From JBJXGC01 sp046154545 (lineage in GTDB: Bacteria > Chloroflexota > Dehalococcoidia > Tepidiformales > Tepidiformaceae): a stretch of 5,758 nt of DNA. The stretch covers positions 1-5,758 of the forward strand of contig JBJXGC010000123.1 of the NCBI GenBank assembly GCA_046154545.1, in the 5' to 3' direction. A program made the position numbers and the translations under genes. The notes below the pieces were generated by a model. It ran no database searches, had not been told where the DNA came from, and worked only from the letters and a program-made list of their open reading frames with translations. Shown piece by piece: positions 1-5,710 of this stretch; positions within the stretch are counted from its first letter, which is position 1, and the number at the start of each line of letters is the position of its first letter.

Positions 1-2610
1 GTCCTGGTGACGACGCCTTCGGGGACGAACGGGGCCAACACGCTCTTCACGTATGTCACCTCGACATCGAGCCAGTTCAGCTTCAGCGCCGCTACGTACA
101 ACACCACCGAGGGGGCAACGCTCTCCGTGACCGTCGTGCGCAGCGGACTCCTCACCCAGGACGCGGGTGTCACGCTGACGTTCAGCAACGGGACGGCGGC
201 CTACGGCACCGATTTCCAGCCCCAGGGTGGCTCACCGTCGCTGGGCCTCACGTTCGGTGGGACGACCAGCCAGACCCAGGCGACCGTCCTGGTGAACATC
301 CTCAGCAACAGCCTGTCGACATCCGATACGCAGTTCACGATGACGCTCACGGCGGGCGGCACCAACACGGTCGTCGCCCCGTTCACCGCGACGGTGAACA
401 TCAACGACATCCACGGTCCCCAGACCCCGTCCGTCACGAACCTCTCGCAACACAGTGGCCCCACGGGGGGCGGGAACCAGGTCGTGATCAGCGGCGTGCA
501 CTTCACCGGGGTCATCTGCCCGAGCGGCGTGCTGTTCGGCGGCCAGCCCGCCACGGCCTGTACGGTGAACAGCGACGCGTCGATCACGGCGACCGCGCCG
601 GCCGGGTCGGGCACGGTGAACGTCCGCGTGACGAACCTGGCGGGCCCGAGCCCGGACGCCGGCGCGGCCGACGACTACACCTACGGGGCCGGCCCGGTCG
701 TGACGAGCCTGAGTCCCAACAATGGCCCGGCCAGCGGTGGGAACACGGTCGTACTCAGTGGCACTGGCTTCGGCTCGAGTCCGACGGTGCGGTTTAACGG
801 CGTCGTTGCGACCATCGTGGGCACGGCGACGAACACCTCGATCACGGTCTTCGCCCCGGCCAACAGCGCTGGGACCGTCGCCAGCGTGATCGTCACGGCC
901 TCGGCCGTCCAGTCGCCCGATGTCCCCGAGAGCCGCTACACCTACAACACGGGGACGGGGACGGGTGTACCGGCCATCTCCACCATCTCGCCGGCCAGCG
1001 GCACGACGCTTGGCGGCACGCCGGTGACGATCAGCGGCACGAACCTCACGGGGACGACGGGGGTGACGTTCGACGGCCTCGCTGCCAGCCTTCAGGCGGT
1101 GACGGCCGCGGCCGTGAACGTACTCACCCCGGCGCACGCGGCCGGGGCCGTCAATGTGGTGCTGCTCAACCCGAACGGCAACGTGACCCGGAACAGCGCC
1201 TACCAGTTCACGACCGGCCCGACAGTGACCGGACTGAGCCCACGCGGCGTCTCCCTGAACGCGGACGCAACCGTCCAGATTACGGGCACGGGCTTCGTCT
1301 CCGGCGCGACGACGGTCCAGTTCGGGTCCACGAACATCCCGGCCGGCTCGGTCACGTTCATCAGCGCGCAGCAGATCTCGGTCCAGGCGCCCCAGAGCAC
1401 GATCGTAACGACGGTCGATGTGCGGGTGACGACTGCCGCGGGCCAGAGCCCGAACACTCCGGACGACGACTTTAGCTACGGGTCGAGCTCTCCGGGCGTC
1501 ACCGCGATCTCGCCCAACAGCGGCCCTACCTCGGGTGGCAACATCGTCACGGTGAACGGCCTGAACTTCATCGGCACGGTGACGGTCCAGTTCGGCCTGG
1601 GGAACTTCGGGACGGAGGTTACGCTCGTAAACGCCGGCCAGCTCACGGTCAAAGCTCCCGGACGCGCGCTCGGCACCGTCTCTCTGTTCGTGACGACGAA
1701 TGCCGGCACCAGCGCCGACACCGCCGCCGACGACTACACGTACACGAACGCGCCGAGTATCACCTCGCTCTCGCCGACGAGCGGGTTGCCCGGGGCGACG
1801 ACCCTGGTGGACATCACCGGGACGAACCTGCTCGGGGCGACGAGTGTGAAGTTCGGCACGGTGGCGGCCGAGACCTACACGGTCTTGAGCAACGTCCTCA
1901 TCCGGGTAGCCGTCCCCGGGAACCTCGTGGCGGGCATCTACGATGTGACCGTCACAGGGCCCGGCGGGATTAGCGCGGTGAGCGCCCAGACGAAGTTCAC
2001 GGTCGGAGGCTCAGGCCCGGCGGTCACGAGCCTTTCACCGAACACGGCGCCCATCAACAACTCGACGACGACGGTTGCCATCACGGGGGTGAACTTCGCC
2101 GCGCCGGCGACGGTGTCGTTCGGCGGCGTGGCGGCGACGAACGTGGTCGTGGTCAACAGCACGCGAATCACGGTAACAGCGCCCTCCCGGAGCACGAACG
2201 GCACGGTGGATGTGATCGTCTCGACCACTGCCGGGTCGAGCCCTGGCGCCGGCACCGGGAACGATTTCACGTATGGATCGACCCAGACGGCGACGTACAC
2301 CCTCTCCTTCCGCTGGACGCTGATCACCTGGACGGGCAGGGCGAACATCGGCATCGCCCAGGCCCTCCAGGGGCTGGAGACGCCCGACAACGCGGCCACG
2401 AACAACGTCACCAGCCAGGTGACGGCGGTCTTCAAGTGGTCGCCGAACGGCGCTGGCTGCGGCGCCGGGCAGCTGACGTGCTGGCTCGCATACTTCCCCG
2501 CGGGGACGGGCGTGCCCGGCGCGAACGACATCAGTACGCTCGAAAACGGGACGGCCTACTGGATCGCGGTCGTGGCGAACGTGAGCTGGACGGTCATCTC
2601 CGGGCCATAG
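1..2610 (+). CDS. Large IPT/TIG and Calx-beta repeat surface protein, 5'-truncated by the window
   Basis: The frame is open from base 1 and ends at TAG 2608-2610, giving 869 visible residues. The GTG at 7 is not a credible start: the first codons (VLVTTPSG...FTYV) already read as the end of an IPT/TIG domain, so the gene begins upstream. Domains by nucleotide: TIG tail 1-57; Calx-beta about 76-411; seven TIG domains 427-2277; C-terminal module about 2296-2607. TIG domains are immunoglobulin-like folds and Calx-beta a related beta-sandwich that often binds calcium; in bacteria such arrays form secreted or cell-surface adhesion and scaffold proteins. The composition (Thr, Ser, Val, Gly, Asn rich, almost no Lys) fits an exported protein. 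Only four cysteines are visible, as two close pairs (codons 517/559 and 2458/2479), which suits disulfides outside the cytoplasm. There is no LPXTG motif or C-terminal membrane anchor. The ligand and exact role are unknown; export is inferred because no signal peptide is in view. Confidence 0.9.
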   Translation, partial: VLVTTPSGTNGANTLFTYVTSTSSQFSFSAATYNTTEGATLSVTVVRSGLLTQDAGVTLTFSNGTAAYGTDFQPQGGSPSLGLTFGGTTSQTQATVLVNILSNSLSTSDTQFTMTLTAGGTNTVVAPFTATVNINDIHGPQTPSVTNLSQHSGPTGGGNQVVISGVHFTGVICPSGVLFGGQPATACTVNSDASITATAPAGSGTVNVRVTNLAGPSPDAGAADDYTYGAGPVVTSLSPNNGPASGGNTVVLSGTGFGSSPTVRFNGVVATIVGTATNTSITVFAPANSAGTVASVIVTASAVQSPDVPESRYTYNTGTGTGVPAISTISPASGTTLGGTPVTISGTNLTGTTGVTFDGLAASLQAVTAAAVNVLTPAHAAGAVNVVLLNPNGNVTRNSAYQFTTGPTVTGLSPRGVSLNADATVQITGTGFVSGATTVQFGSTNIPAGSVTFISAQQISVQAPQSTIVTTVDVRVTTAAGQSPNTPDDDFSYGSSSPGVTAISPNSGPTSGGNIVTVNGLNFIGTVTVQFGLGNFGTEVTLVNAGQLTVKAPGRALGTVSLFVTTNAGTSADTAADDYTYTNAPSITSLSPTSGLPGATTLVDITGTNLLGATSVKFGTVAAETYTVLSNVLIRVAVPGNLVAGIYDVTVTGPGGISAVSAQTKFTVGGSGPAVTSLSPNTAPINNSTTTVAITGVNFAAPATVSFGGVAATNVVVVNSTRITVTAPSRSTNGTVDVIVSTTAGSSPGAGTGNDFTYGSTQTATYTLSFRWTLITWTGRANIGIAQALQGLETPDNAATNNVTSQVTAVFKWSPNGAGCGAGQLTCWLAYFPAGTGVPGANDISTLENGTAYWIAVVANVSWTVISGP
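76..411 (+). other. Calx-beta domain within the surface protein
   Basis: This stretch follows the Calx-beta pattern: an aromatic start (FSFSAATY), a TEGA turn, a VTVVRSG strand, then a GTAAYGTDF segment, a LTF strand, a VLVNIL strand, a DTQFTMTLT strand and a closing VNINDI. In the family, acidic residues at the TEG, DF and final DDD positions bind calcium. Here the closing acidic cluster is reduced to a single Asp (NINDI) and the usual DE before the late Phe is DT, so calcium binding may be weakened. It is the only domain of this kind visible, set between TIG domains. Confidence 0.75.
427..2277 (+). repeat. Seven tandem IPT/TIG (Ig-like) domain repeats
   Basis: Protein-level repeat units of about 82-88 residues lie at 427-690, 694-948, 970-1215, 1219-1482, 1495-1749, 1753-2007 and 2017-2277. 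Each opens with a version of V-T-x-L/I-S-P-x-x-G, continues with a V-x-I-x-G-x-x-F/L strand and a V-x-F-G strand, and most close with a D-D-Y/F-T-Y-like motif (units 1, 4, 5, 7). Units 1, 2, 3 and 5 carry a GG before the second strand (TGGG, SGG, LGG, SGG); units 4, 6 and 7 lack it. At the DNA level the units are well diverged, so the duplications are old and not a recent expansion. A Gly-Thr linker (TGTGTG) at 949-966 separates units 2 and 3. Confidence 0.88.
2296..2607 (+). other. C-terminal W-G/W-W module of the surface protein
   Basis: After the last TIG domain the composition changes to about 104 residues with conserved-looking aromatic landmarks: YTLSFRWTLITWTG at the start, an alpha-prone segment (IGIAQALQGL), a VTAVFKWSP strand, WLAYFPAG, then ANDISTLENGTAYWIAV and a closing SWTV strand. 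I recall the same order of motifs (W-x-G, V-x-x-x-x-W, W-x-x-Y/F-x-P, L-x-x-G-x-x-Y-W) at the C-termini of many large secreted proteins in Chloroflexota and related groups, without a function I can name. A Cys pair at codons 2458 and 2479, six residues apart, lies in a loop here. A terminal role in surface retention or secretion is a guess. Confidence 0.6.
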
Positions 2611-2614
2611 GAGT

Positions 2615-2634
2615 CGCGGCCGTCCATGGCCGTG
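2615..2634. terminator. Candidate hairpin terminator in the convergent gap
   Basis: Five bases after the TAG of the surface-protein gene there is an inverted repeat: bases 2615-2621 pair with 2628-2634 (seven pairs, one of them G-T) around a six-base loop GTCCAT. It is very GC-rich and sits between two convergent genes, so it could serve either strand. There is no T-run on either side, so it lacks the standard intrinsic terminator tail and the call is weak. Confidence 0.3.
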
Positions 2635-2672
2635 TGTGGCCCACCGCCGCTGGGGCGCTGTCGCGCTGGCCG

Positions 2673-2960
2673 TCAGATGAAGATGAGTTCGGTCTCGATC
2701 TCGAGCACCTCCGCGTCGAGGCGCCACTCCTGGATGGCCTCGGCGATGCTCTGGAGCTGGGCATCGGCGTGGGCGCCTTCAGTCGAGAGGCAGACGGCGC
2801 CGATGCAGGCCACGGCCGGGTTGTCGAGGTCATCGACCTCGGCGACAGAGGCGTTGAAGCGGCCGCGCAAACGCTCGACGACGGACTTCACGATGGCCCG
2901 TTTCTCCTTCAGCGTGCGGGAGGGGAGGGCGAAGCGGATGCGCAACACACCGACGGTCAT
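2673..2960 (-). CDS. DUF503 / YlxP-family protein
   Basis: The protein has 95 residues from ATG 2960, ending in TGA at 2673-2675. It matches the small DUF503 (YlxP-like) family along its whole length: an MTVGVLRIRF first strand, the LKEKR signature at residues 17-21 followed by a basic helix, RFNASVAEV at 34-42, a hydrophobic strand VACIGAVCLST, a helix, and a final EVLEIETELIF strand. The open frame reaches back to an ATG at 3008, but those 16 extra residues (MRRRLPGK...) are basic and unlike the family start, so the internal ATG is preferred; neither site has a strong Shine-Dalgarno sequence. Family members are about 90-100 residues, have no established biochemical role, and are often encoded near infB and rbfA, suggesting a translation or ribosome link. 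Here none of those genes is adjacent; the upstream neighbour, 68 bases away, is the cysteine-rich signalling-like gene. Confidence 0.88.
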   Translation of the reverse strand: MTVGVLRIRFALPSRTLKEKRAIVKSVVERLRGRFNASVAEVDDLDNPAVACIGAVCLSTEGAHADAQLQSIAEAIQEWRLDAEVLEIETELIFI

Positions 2961-3002
2961 GCCCTGATTCTGGCGGGAGCGCGGCTTCCCTGGCAATCGT
3001 CT

Positions 3003-3025
3003 GCGCATGCCCGCCGGGCTCGCGC
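3003..3025 (-). other. Two-part hairpin after the stop of the cysteine-rich gene
   Basis: Bases 3003-3006 (GCGC) pair with 3022-3025 and 3009-3012 (GCCC) pair with 3016-3019 (GGGC), separated by a two-by-two mismatch and closed by a three-base loop. It begins four bases beyond the TGA at 3029-3031 and lies 43 bases before the DUF503 start. No T-run follows. It could slow or end transcription, or be chance in GC-rich DNA. Confidence 0.22.
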
Positions 3026-3028
3026 CGG

Positions 3029-4198
3029 TCAGCTCGCGCGGCGAAGGGCTTCCGGGCTCAACCCCGGGGGCAACAGGAGCGCCGGGTCGGGGAGACCTTC
3101 GGTCATCGTCGCCAGGAGAGAGAAGTCGTAGCCCTCGCCGAGGACGGCCTTCATCCGGCCGATGACGCGCTCGACGTTGGCCTCGGGGCAGTAGATCACG
3201 ACCGGGACGAGCGTGCCGGAGTCGAGGCCGACGCGGTCATAGCCGCGGAGGAACCGGCGCAGGGTTACGTAGACATCCAGGCCTGCGACATCTTCGGGTG
3301 GTTCGATGCCGACGAGGTGGCAGGGGAGGCCGAAGCGCGGCTCGGGCCGGTAGGACGGGAGGCCGGTTTCCGGGTCCCGTCCGGCGAAGGCGTCGGGGTC
3401 CGAGAGCCGGTCGAGGGCGCCGATCACCTGGGGTCGCGAGAGAGGCGAGACGAGGAGGTCGCTCGCGCCGGCCAGCATCAGCCCTACGGCGGCCGTGGTT
3501 TCGTTGGGCGGGCTGATGACGACCATCAGCGGCCCATCCGCGAGCGTGGTCGTGGTGGCGAAAGCGCCAGCGCCAACAAACACGACGTCCGGGGCGGTTG
3601 CCGGATCTGAGCCGGCGTCACGGTAGACGTGCCCGAGGTCGCTGACGGTCTGCTTCAGGATCTCCTCATCCTGGAGCCGGAGACCGGTGCCCTCGCACAC
3701 CCAGGGCCGCTGTGGCTGTGCGTGTAGCTGGTCAACGTCGGCGCGGCGCCGGTGCGTCCAGCGTGCAACCGACTCTTCGTCGATCACGTCGCGGAACCAG
3801 GAGATGCAGGTGACGCACATCCGGGTACGTTGCAGCCGTTCGCCGGCCTGCTGCGAAGGCCCTGTGGGGGGGTGGCTCCCACTCCAGAGTTCGGCAATGA
3901 ACCAGGGCTGTCCCGGCGGCTCCCAGCAGACGTGGCAGCCTGGGCCGGCGGTGGTGGCACGGTGCCGCGGCGGCAGGGAAGGTAAGTGGTCGATGTTCCC
4001 TTCGCGGCTCACCCCTGCGGCCAGGGTGGAGCGGAGGAGACCGAAGCAGGAGACGCAAAGGCGTGTGCGCTCGAGGTCCCGGCTCGCTAACGCGGTCCCC
4101 GGCGCCTCATCGACCTGGCGGAAGAGCAGGTCGCCGCGGTAGTTCGCGGAGGCGCAGATGGCGCAGAGCGTCTCCCAATCGGTAACGGTAGCTGGCAT
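3029..4198 (-). CDS. Unrecognised protein: tandem zinc-binding CxxC modules, degenerate receiver-like and GGDEF-like regions
   Basis: The protein has 389 residues from ATG 4198. I do not recognise it as a named family. Residues 12-51 hold CAIC...CVSC and residues 88-131 hold CHVC...CVTC: two four-cysteine modules with 32 and 36 residues between their CxxC pairs, each ending in a similar L-x-R-T-R-x-C-V-x-C block, so they look like an internal duplication and probably bind one zinc each. Residues about 165-266 resemble a response-regulator receiver: PDVVFVGA where the phosphorylated Asp strand should be (Gly in place of Asp), then MVVISPP, an AGASDLLVSPLS block (Ser for the conserved Lys) and a final helix. 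Residues about 272-361 resemble a shortened GGDEF domain: DPETGLPSYR, LRRFLRGYDRVG, then SGTLV in the GGDEF slot and a VERVIGRMKAVL helix. No membrane segment or signal peptide is seen. The frame also permits a TTG start at 4240 (14 more residues), which lacks a ribosome site. Function unknown; a cytoplasmic, enzymatically inactive signalling or scaffold protein is my inference. Confidence 0.82.
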   Translation of the reverse strand: MPATVTDWETLCAICASANYRGDLLFRQVDEAPGTALASRDLERTRLCVSCFGLLRSTLAAGVSREGNIDHLPSLPPRHRATTAGPGCHVCWEPPGQPWFIAELWSGSHPPTGPSQQAGERLQRTRMCVTCISWFRDVIDEESVARWTHRRRADVDQLHAQPQRPWVCEGTGLRLQDEEILKQTVSDLGHVYRDAGSDPATAPDVVFVGAGAFATTTTLADGPLMVVISPPNETTAAVGLMLAGASDLLVSPLSRPQVIGALDRLSDPDAFAGRDPETGLPSYRPEPRFGLPCHLVGIEPPEDVAGLDVYVTLRRFLRGYDRVGLDSGTLVPVVIYCPEANVERVIGRMKAVLGEGYDFSLLATMTEGLPDPALLLPPGLSPEALRRAS

Positions 4199-4242
4199 AC
4201 CTACAGGTGTCGGCAGGTGGGGCGCCGGACTGAACGTCAAGG

Positions 4243-4267
4243 ACCGGCGAATTGCCCGCAGGCCGGT
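4243..4267. other. Inverted repeat between the monooxygenase and cysteine-rich genes
   Basis: ACCGGC at 4243-4248 and GCCGGT at 4262-4267 form a perfect six-base stem with a 13-base loop, starting 11 bases past the TAG of the monooxygenase gene on the - strand. There is no T-run after it. It may be a weak terminator or a chance GC-rich repeat. Confidence 0.2.
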
Positions 4268-4277
4268 GGCTTCGGGG

Positions 4278-5438
4278 CTAAAAGCTGCCCGGGTTCACCT
4301 GCAGGCCCAGCATGGCCCGCCCGACGGTCTCGAAGATGGCGGGCGCGACGGTGACATGGGCCTGGACGACGTGGACATCCCGGACCATCTGCTCGATGGG
4401 GCTGGACTTGAAGTTCGCCGTGGAGCCGGCCGACTTGTGCACGAGTTCGACGGCCCGGACGGCTGTATCGACGCAGTAGGAGGCGGCCAGCCGCTGGCGG
4501 ACACGGAGGGCGTCGGGCGGCTTGCGGCCGTTCCGCACCTCTTCCCACATTTCGCCGACCGTTTCGAAGATGAAAGCGCGCCCGGACCCAAGGAGGGCCT
4601 CGGCCTCGGCCACGGTGAGCTGGGCGTGGGCCCGTTCGCGGAGCAATTCGCGGGCTGTGTACGGCACCTTCGCCCCAGCAAGCTCGACGAAGGCATCGAT
4701 CGCAGCGCGGGCGATGCCGGTGGCGACACCAACTTTGTTGTAGCAGAGGCGGCTGATGAGCGGGTACTTAAAGAGCGGCGATTGGGCGCGGAGCCCTTCG
4801 TAGTGGACGGCCGTGGTGCGGCGCACGGGCACGAAGGCGGCGTCCACGCGGATGTCGTGGCTGCCCGAGCCGCGCAGTCCGGCCACGTCCCAGGTGTCGA
4901 GGATGGTGAAGTCGCTCGAGGGCAAGAGGACCTGGAGGAGGAAGGGCGTGCCGTCGGCGTTCCTGCGGACGCCGTCGCCTTCGACGACCTGGCAGCCGCC
5001 CCAGAACCAGGTGGCGTTGTGGCAGCCGCTGGCGAAGGGCCATTGGCCGGTGACGCGCCAGCCGCCGTCGACCTCGGTCGCGCGGCCGAGGGGGTTGAGG
5101 GCCCCGCACATGATCGCTGCCGGGTCGGCCCCCCAGATCTCCTGGCCGACCTCGGGGATGACACCGCCACTGCTGATGCCGCTCGTCTCGGTGCCGATCA
5201 TGAGGTTCCAACCGGCTGCACCGTCGGCTTCGGAGATCGCCTCAATGACCTTGATGGTGGTGACGGGGTCCGCTTCGAGCCCACCGTATTCGCGGGCCAC
5301 GGACATGCGGTAGAGGCCGGCTTCGGCCATCGCCCGGGCGACGCGGGTGGGGAGACGCCGTTCGCGGTCGGCCTCGGCGGCGCCCCCGCGGATGATGGGC
5401 GCGAGGTCGCGAGCTACGTGGACGAGGTCTTCTGCCAT
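4278..5438 (-). CDS. Flavin-dependent monooxygenase of the acyl-CoA dehydrogenase superfamily (HsaA/DszC/HpaB-like)
   Basis: The protein has 386 residues, a usual length for this class. Residues 1-115 form the helical N-terminal domain (AEAGLYRMSVAREYGGLEAD, a typical acyl-CoA dehydrogenase segment). Residues 116-212 form the beta domain with VTGQWPFASGC at 129-139 and GLRGSGSHDIRVDAAFVP at 187-204, the flavin-contact signatures. Residues 220-386 form the C-terminal helical bundle of the monooxygenase type, with SAGSTANFKSSPIEQMVRD at 335-353 and a terminal GRAMLGL. The C-terminal YEGT-type catalytic Glu region of true acyl-CoA dehydrogenases is missing, so oxygenation with reduced flavin, not acyl-CoA oxidation, is favoured. 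His361 in RDVHVVQAH sits where related oxygenases have a catalytic His, by position from the C-terminus. The class uses FMNH2 or FADH2 from a separate reductase; none is encoded here and the substrate cannot be told. The ATG at 5438 is chosen for the GGAGG six bases upstream. The next gene downstream follows after 79 bases. Confidence 0.87.
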   Translation of the reverse strand: MAEDLVHVARDLAPIIRGGAAEADRERRLPTRVARAMAEAGLYRMSVAREYGGLEADPVTTIKVIEAISEADGAAGWNLMIGTETSGISSGGVIPEVGQEIWGADPAAIMCGALNPLGRATEVDGGWRVTGQWPFASGCHNATWFWGGCQVVEGDGVRRNADGTPFLLQVLLPSSDFTILDTWDVAGLRGSGSHDIRVDAAFVPVRRTTAVHYEGLRAQSPLFKYPLISRLCYNKVGVATGIARAAIDAFVELAGAKVPYTARELLRERAHAQLTVAEAEALLGSGRAFIFETVGEMWEEVRNGRKPPDALRVRQRLAASYCVDTAVRAVELVHKSAGSTANFKSSPIEQMVRDVHVVQAHVTVAPAIFETVGRAMLGLQVNPGSF

Positions 5439-5444
5439 GGCCTG

Positions 5445-5449
5445 CCTCC
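5445..5449 (-). promoter_or_regulatory. Shine-Dalgarno site of the monooxygenase gene
   Basis: On the - strand this is GGAGG, six bases before ATG 5438. It is the clearest ribosome binding site in the window and fixes the start of the monooxygenase gene. Confidence 0.8.
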
Positions 5450-5450
5450 G

Positions 5451-5469
5451 GGCGCGGAGTATACGCGCC
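5451..5469 (-). promoter_or_regulatory. Hairpin and TATACT element just upstream of the monooxygenase ribosome site
   Basis: Bases 5451-5456 and 5464-5469 form a perfect six-pair stem (GGCGCG/CGCGCC) with a seven-base loop, one base before the GGAGG. On the - strand the loop includes TATACT (5458-5463), five of six matches to the bacterial -10 consensus and a rare AT-rich patch here. As a -10 box it would give a leader of roughly a dozen bases; no good -35 box is seen 16-18 bases upstream (best match 3 of 6). As RNA the stem could affect ribosome access on a longer transcript. The two readings are alternatives, and neither is proven. Confidence 0.3.
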
Positions 5470-5489
5470 TTCGCCAGGCTACGAAGCGG

Positions 5490-5702
5490 TTATTCGGGCG
5501 GCGGCTCTTCTGCTTTCGGGAGCACCAGGCGGGCCAGGGGGAAGGCGACGAACAGGCCTACGAGGCCGACGCAGCCAACGACCAGTGTCGTCCGGTCGCC
5601 GGTGGCCAGGCCGAAGACGACGAGCGCGAGGCCAACGGCGGCGAGGAGCCAGGGTGCCCGGCGCCCGAGGGGGATGGCGGGGAGGAGCAGCTTACCGGCC
5701 AT
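5490..5702 (-). CDS. Small two-span membrane protein, hypothetical
   Basis: The protein has 70 residues from ATG 5702 to TAA at 5490-5492. An in-frame stop lies seven codons upstream of the ATG, so this is the only reasonable start, although its ribosome site is poor. Residues 16-35 (APWLLAAVGLALVVFGLATG) and about 38-61 (TTLVVGCVGLVGLFVAFPLA...) are hydrophobic and long enough for two membrane helices joined by a tight turn (DRT). The N-terminus has basic residues (K4, RR 14-15) and the C-terminus ends in an acidic, proline-rich tail (KAEEPPPE). I do not recognise a family. It begins eight bases after the stop of the partial upstream frame and ends 51 bases before the monooxygenase start, so it may be part of the same transcription unit. 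Confidence 0.65.
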   Translation of the reverse strand: MAGKLLLPAIPLGRRAPWLLAAVGLALVVFGLATGDRTTLVVGCVGLVGLFVAFPLARLVLPKAEEPPPE

Positions 5703-5710
5703 GGCGATGC

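Noticed and set aside
7..9. GTG as the start codon of the surface protein
   Set aside because: The reading frame is open to the window edge and the residues around it are the end of a TIG domain, so translation begins upstream.
232..1137. Long - strand open frame of 301 codons opposite the surface-protein gene
   Set aside because: Its product is Arg/Gly/Asp-rich without domain features, and it lies antisense to a clear repeat-domain gene. GC-rich third positions routinely keep such antisense frames open.
1938..2727. Two overlapping - strand frames opposite the C-terminal part of the surface protein
   Set aside because: They have low-complexity composition and no ribosome site, and they overlap the well-supported TIG and C-terminal coding on the other strand.
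2961..3008. N-terminal extension of DUF503 from ATG 3008
   Set aside because: The 16 basic residues do not match the family, whose members begin directly with the MxVGVLR-type strand.
2436..3131. + strand frame of 231 codons across the convergent junction
   Set aside because: It runs out of the surface-protein gene and antisense through DUF503, and its product is Arg/Ala/Gly-rich with no recognisable domain.
4235..4240. TTGACG on the - strand, a match to a -35 box and also a possible TTG start of the cysteine-rich gene
   Set aside because: No -10-like sequence follows at 16-18 bases. The TTG has no Shine-Dalgarno sequence, while ATG 4198 gives a compact start near the first cysteine pair.
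4295..5170. - strand frame of 291 codons inside the monooxygenase gene
   Set aside because: It is a Ser/Pro/Ala/Arg-rich shadow in another frame of a gene with clear family signatures.
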